27,714 nucleotides of DNA, from NCBI GenBank assembly GCA_050331575.1, contig JBHJGS010000051.1:1-27714 (forward strand), written 5' to 3'. Shown here one piece after another: positions 24,531 through 27,714 of the stretch. The notes beneath the pieces were generated by a model. It worked only from the letters and a program-made list of their open reading frames with translations. It had not been told where the DNA came from and searched no databases. The stretch's first letter is position 1; every line of letters starts with the position of its first letter. This DNA is from JBHJGS01 sp050331575. Lineage in GTDB: Bacteria; Pseudomonadota; Alphaproteobacteria; Sphingomonadales; Rhodothalassiaceae. Made by a program: the position numbers and the translations under genes.

Positions 24531-26018
24531 TCAGTCCTTGTCCAGCTTGCCGACCAGGGACAGCTCGAAACTGGCGCCCATATATTTGAAGTGCGGCCGC
24601 ACCGACAACGCCACCTTATACCAGCCCGGATCGCCTTCCACGTCCGAGACGACGACCTTGGCGGCGCGCAACGGACGCCGGGCGCGCACCTCAGCAGACG
24701 GGTTCTCCTGGTCGGAGACATATTGGCGGATCCAGTTGTTCAACTCGCGTTCCAGATCCACCCGCTCCTTGGACGAGCCGATCTGCTCGCGCTGCAGAAC
24801 CTTGATGTAATGGGCCAGGCGGTTGATGATCATCATGTAAGGCAACTGGGTGCCGAGCTTGTAATTGGTCTCGGCTTCCTTGCCTTCCTTGGTCTGGCCG
24901 AAATATTTCGGCTTCTGAACCGAATTGGCGGAGAAGAAAGCAGCATTGTCGCTGCCCTTGCGGAAGGTCAGGCCGATAAAGCCCTCCTCGGCCAGTTCAA
25001 ATTCCTTGCGGTCAGAGATCATCACCTCGGTGGGTATCTTGGTCTGCAGATCGCCCATCGCCTCGAACTGGTGCAGCGGCAGATCCTCCACCGCACCGCC
25101 GGACTGCGGGCCGATGATGTTCGGACACCAGCGATATTTGGCGAAGCTATCGGTCAGCCGGGTGGCGAAGGCAAAGGAACAATTGCCCCACAGATAGTCT
25201 TCGTGGCTGTTGCGCACCTCTTCTTCATAGTTGAACGCCTTGACCGGATTATTGTCCGGATCATAGGGCAGGCGCAGCAGGAAGCGCGGCATGGTCAGCG
25301 CGAAATAGCGCGAATCCTCTGATTCTCGAAAGCTGCGCCACTTGGCATATTGCGGACCTTCGAAGATCGCCTTCAGATCCTTCAGACCGGCGAATTCTTC
25401 ATAGCTTTCCACGCCGAAAAAGCCCGGCCCGGCGCTGGCCACCACCGGGGCATGCGCCATGGCGCCGACGCTGGCGCAATATTGCATCAGCTTGATGTCT
25501 TGCGGGCCGGGGCCCATTTCATAGTTGCAAACCATCGCCGCTATCGGCTCACCGCCGAATTGGCCATATTCTGCTGTATAGGCGTGAGAATACAGACCTG
25601 ACTGGACAACTTCGGGAGCATCCTCGAAATCCTCCAGAAGATCGTGCTTGGAAACATTCAGCATTTCGATTTTGATGTTTTCGCGGAAATTGGTCTTGTC
25701 GACAAGATACTTCAGTCCGCGCCAAGCCGATTCAAGCTTCTGCACCTCCGGGTGGTGCAACACCTCATCCAATTGCGACGACAATTTCCGATCGATCTCG
25801 GCGATCATCTCGTCGACATGCGCGTTATTGACCTTTTCACCGGCGTGCTGCGGCGCCATCATTTGGTTGATCAGCGCCTCGACACCGCGCTTGGCCAAGG
25901 AGAAATTCTCATCCGCCGGCTTGATCTTGGTTTCGGCCATGATTTGGTCGAGCAGACCGGCCTCTTCGCTAGTGGTCTCGGCGGCGGCGCCTTCGGTTTG
26001 GCTGGCTGCGTCGCTCAT
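24531..26018 (-). CDS. tssC: T6SS contractile sheath large subunit TssC (VipB)
   Basis: The 495-aa TssC forms the contractile tube sheath with TssB. The N-terminal helix LLDQIMAETKIKP (about 22-34), the predicted ClpV-binding region, is followed by the conserved core (LESAWRGLKYLVDKTNFREN, GEPIAAMVCNYEMGPGP, WRSFRESEDSRYFALTMPRF). The C-terminal gp18-like region ends with FKYMGASFELSLVGKLDKD. The ATG at 26018 has a good GGAGG 7 nt upstream; a GTG seven codons earlier is less likely. It lies 46 nt after tssB. Confidence 0.97.
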   Translation of the reverse strand: MSDAASQTEGAAAETTSEEAGLLDQIMAETKIKPADENFSLAKRGVEALINQMMAPQHAGEKVNNAHVDEMIAEIDRKLSSQLDEVLHHPEVQKLESAWRGLKYLVDKTNFRENIKIEMLNVSKHDLLEDFEDAPEVVQSGLYSHAYTAEYGQFGGEPIAAMVCNYEMGPGPQDIKLMQYCASVGAMAHAPVVASAGPGFFGVESYEEFAGLKDLKAIFEGPQYAKWRSFRESEDSRYFALTMPRFLLRLPYDPDNNPVKAFNYEEEVRNSHEDYLWGNCSFAFATRLTDSFAKYRWCPNIIGPQSGGAVEDLPLHQFEAMGDLQTKIPTEVMISDRKEFELAEEGFIGLTFRKGSDNAAFFSANSVQKPKYFGQTKEGKEAETNYKLGTQLPYMMIINRLAHYIKVLQREQIGSSKERVDLERELNNWIRQYVSDQENPSAEVRARRPLRAAKVVVSDVEGDPGWYKVALSVRPHFKYMGASFELSLVGKLDKD

Positions 26019-26064
26019 GGCAGTGTCCTCCACATCCACATCTCGCCCAACCGGGCAGGACCAT

Positions 26065-26565
26065 TCAGGCCTTGTCGGCCTTTTCCGACAAACCCATTTC
26101 CTTCAACAGCTTCTCGCGCGCGCCTTCATCGGCCAGCGCCTCCTGCAAGGCCCGGCGGAACGCCGGCACATTGCCCATCGGCCCTTTCAGAGCCTGCAAC
26201 GCCTCGCGCAGTTCTAGCAGGGTCTTCATCTCCGGCACCTGGCGAACCAACTGCTCTGGATGGAAGTCCTTCAAATCCTCGAATTTCAGCGACATCGACA
26301 AGCTTGCGTCCTCGTCACCGGACAATTTATCAGCCACGGAAATGTCCAGGGCCAGCTTCTGCTCACGCATCACATCGCTGAAATTGTCCTTCGTGATGTT
26401 GATACGCTTGCGGTCTTCCAGCGGCGTTTCGTCGGCGCGTCCGATATAGTCGCCCAGCATGAGCAGCTTCAGCGGCAGTTCGATCTCTTCCTGCGCGTCG
26501 CCGGTGGCGGGCGTGTATTTGATGTTGATGCGCTCCTTCGGCGCGACGGACCCTTCCTTGGCCAT
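26065..26565 (-). CDS. tssB: T6SS contractile sheath small subunit TssB (VipA)
   Basis: The 166-aa TssB pairs with TssC to build the sheath. The N-terminus VAPKERINIKYTPATGDAQ and the beta-rich core ELPLKLLMLGDYIGRAD, followed by FEDLKDFHPEQLVRQVPEM and the helical ALKGPMGNVPAFRRALQE, are family hallmarks. The length is typical. The ATG at 26565 follows an AGGGGAAAG leader. It starts 56 nt after tssA and directly precedes tssC, the usual order. Confidence 0.97.
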   Translation of the reverse strand: MAKEGSVAPKERINIKYTPATGDAQEEIELPLKLLMLGDYIGRADETPLEDRKRINITKDNFSDVMREQKLALDISVADKLSGDEDASLSMSLKFEDLKDFHPEQLVRQVPEMKTLLELREALQALKGPMGNVPAFRRALQEALADEGAREKLLKEMGLSEKADKA

Positions 26566-26593
26566 GATCTTTCCCCTGTTCGTCGGACCAGTT

Positions 26594-26609
26594 CGGGCGA
26601 CCCCGCCCG
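26594..26609 (-). promoter_or_regulatory. Intercistronic hairpin between tssA and tssB
   Basis: In the 56-nt gap the tss mRNA can form CGGGCG-gggu-CGCCCG (6-bp stem, 4-nt loop), 12 nt past the tssA stop and 28 nt before tssB. There is no U-run. It could be a partial attenuator or an mRNA-stability element that sets sheath protein levels. Confidence 0.3.
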
Positions 26610-26621
26610 GCTCAGCTTACG

Positions 26622-27714
26622 TCATCCGTGCCCCAATTTTAGCGCCAGCGCCAGATCCAGCCGTGCCAGCAGCGCCCGCTGCCGTTCCAAACGCTGTTGC
26701 TGCGCCTCATTCAGTTTAGACTTGAGCCCCTTGTCGGCATAACAAGTCAAAAGGCTTTCTGCCAGCTTAACCGCCAAAGCCGGCTCCCAATCCGCCAGCC
26801 CCATGCGCTCCGCCTCGCCGTCCAGCGCCTCCAGCGCCGGCGCCGCCAGAAACGGCTTGCCAGCGATCAGGCACAGCCGCGCCTGTTCCAGTTCCCAGGC
26901 AAATTGCTCGCGCCGCCCCTGCGCGCTGGATCGCCCTTGTGCAAGACACGCGCCCGCCTCGTCCAACTTGCCGCTGCCGGCCAGTTTTTGGGCCTCCTTA
27001 CCGGCCTGGATCCACGGGTCCGGAGCATCCGCTGATCGCGCCCCGCCGGATGCCGCCGGACCGGCCAGCACGTCTTCTTCGATCCAACTCAGGGTCAGCG
27101 GGTCCGCAAAGGGTGTGCCGTCTTGAAAGCTCAACCGTTCCAAGCCGGGCAGCCGCCGCAGCAAGGACGCAAGAGACTCCCGAATCGCGGCCGCAGCGGC
27201 GGCATGCCCCAACGCCTCCAAGGCGCCGGCACACAGCCGATGCGGGGTCAGCCAGAATAAGCTATCGGCAATGGCCGCTTCGGCAGCCTTGATGGCTTGG
27301 GCCGGGTCGCTACCGGCGGCCTGTTCCACCAGGGTTCGGCGCTCCTCCTCCAGGGGCGGCAAATCGGTGCGGCCGTCCTGGTGCGGCGGCAGGCGATGGA
27401 CCTGCGCCCACGCCGCCAGGCGCGCCAGCTGATAGGCCACCGGATCACCGGGATTGATCTCGCGGCGATAGCGCGCCATGTCCCGCATCGACGTGGACAA
27501 GTCGCGCAGGCGCTGCTTGGCCTCCTTGTCGTCGGCGGGCACGCCGGCTGGCGGCGCGGCCGGCGCCGGCTTCGGCGCAGGTGCCGCTTTTGGCGGCGGC
27601 GGCGGTGGGGCCGCCCGCGGGGGCGTGGCCGCGGGCGTTTTGTGCGCGGGGGCGTCTTGTGCTGGGGCGGGGGCCAGGCTGGCCGCGGGGTAGGCCTTCT
27701 GCGCCTGGTGGTTG
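26622..27714 (-). CDS. tssA: T6SS protein TssA, VasJ/VCA0119-type (5' end outside the window)
   Basis: About 363 residues are visible and the frame is open at the right edge, so the N-terminal ImpA_N domain lies outside. A Pro/Ala-rich linker (first about 60 visible residues, including a run of six Pro) leads into the helical middle and C-terminal domains. The segments MARYRREINPGDPVAYQLARLAAW, given here in part, and FAWELEQARLCLIAGKPFLA match the VCA0119/VasJ-type TssA family. TssA proteins coordinate baseplate and tail polymerisation or cap the growing sheath. An internal GTG at 27542 could be mistaken for a start, but the linker upstream is in frame and the domain order argues for a longer protein. 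It is the first visible gene of the tssA-B-C-E-F-G-H operon. Confidence 0.88.
   Translation of the reverse strand, partial: NHQAQKAYPAASLAPAPAQDAPAHKTPAATPPRAAPPPPPPKAAPAPKPAPAAPPAGVPADDKEAKQRLRDLSTSMRDMARYRREINPGDPVAYQLARLAAWAQVHRLPPHQDGRTDLPPLEEERRTLVEQAAGSDPAQAIKAAEAAIADSLFWLTPHRLCAGALEALGHAAAAAAIRESLASLLRRLPGLERLSFQDGTPFADPLTLSWIEEDVLAGPAASGGARSADAPDPWIQAGKEAQKLAGSGKLDEAGACLAQGRSSAQGRREQFAWELEQARLCLIAGKPFLAAPALEALDGEAERMGLADWEPALAVKLAESLLTCYADKGLKSKLNEAQQQRLERQRALLARLDLALALKLGHG

Noticed and set aside
23973..25322. Open frame opposite tssF, tssE and tssC
   Set aside because: It crosses three conserved genes in antisense and has no similarity that can be recognised.
26622..27542. tssA as a complete 306-codon gene starting at the GTG at 27542
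   Set aside because: The frame continues upstream to the window edge as a Pro/Ala linker, and TssA proteins have an N-terminal ImpA_N domain, so the gene is treated as truncated by the window.

Overview
The window is GC-rich chromosomal DNA from an alphaproteobacterium, most likely a hopanoid-making member of the Rhodospirillales-like lineages. The evidence is the rimP-nusA-ylxR-infB order, an IF-2 with an alphaproteobacterial-type N-terminus, a plant/alphaproteobacterial-type glutamate-cysteine ligase, and hpnH and hpnN. No tRNA, rRNA or CRISPR array was seen. The genus cannot be fixed from the sequence alone.

Layout. (1) Positions 1-2416: a dyad-rich leader, then rsmE and gshA on the + strand. 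(2) 2426-8029: a compact minus-strand translation/transcription operon rimP-nusA-ylxR-infB with a recognisable promoter at 8001-8029. It stops right after infB, tail-to-tail with gshA, without the usual rbfA-truB. (3) 8255-8749: a stand-alone BLUF blue-light photoreceptor. (4) 8772-13323: a hopanoid block, with hpnH (side-chain synthesis) and hpnN (RND transporter for hopanoids) on the minus strand and a divergent TetR-family gene between them. A dyad overlaps the predicted hpnH -10. (5) 13417-16056: an AraC-family regulator, a cold-shock protein whose ribosome-binding site lies in a hairpin loop, and a short-chain dehydrogenase. (6) 16057-17439: an MscS-family channel. (7) 17546-18565: an array of five 78-nt double-hairpin repeats organised as two 238-nt near-identical direct repeats that bracket a small GIY-YIG nuclease gene. 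(8) 18586-27714: a minus-strand type VI secretion (T6SS) operon tssA-tssB-tssC-tssE-tssF-tssG-tssH. tssA runs off the right edge.

How the genes work together. The T6SS genes supply the sheath (TssB/TssC), baseplate (TssE/F/G), assembly or cap protein (TssA) and sheath-recycling ATPase (TssH/ClpV). The membrane complex (TssJ/L/M), Hcp, TssK, VgrG and effectors are not in view and should lie upstream of tssA or elsewhere. HpnH makes adenosylhopane, the precursor of extended hopanoids, and HpnN is thought to move hopanoids to the outer membrane. The TetR gene between them is the obvious candidate local regulator. The most unusual locus is the GIY-YIG gene set inside the palindromic repeat array at the end of the T6SS operon. 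It looks like a repeat-nuclease pair, possibly a mobile or repeat-propagating unit.
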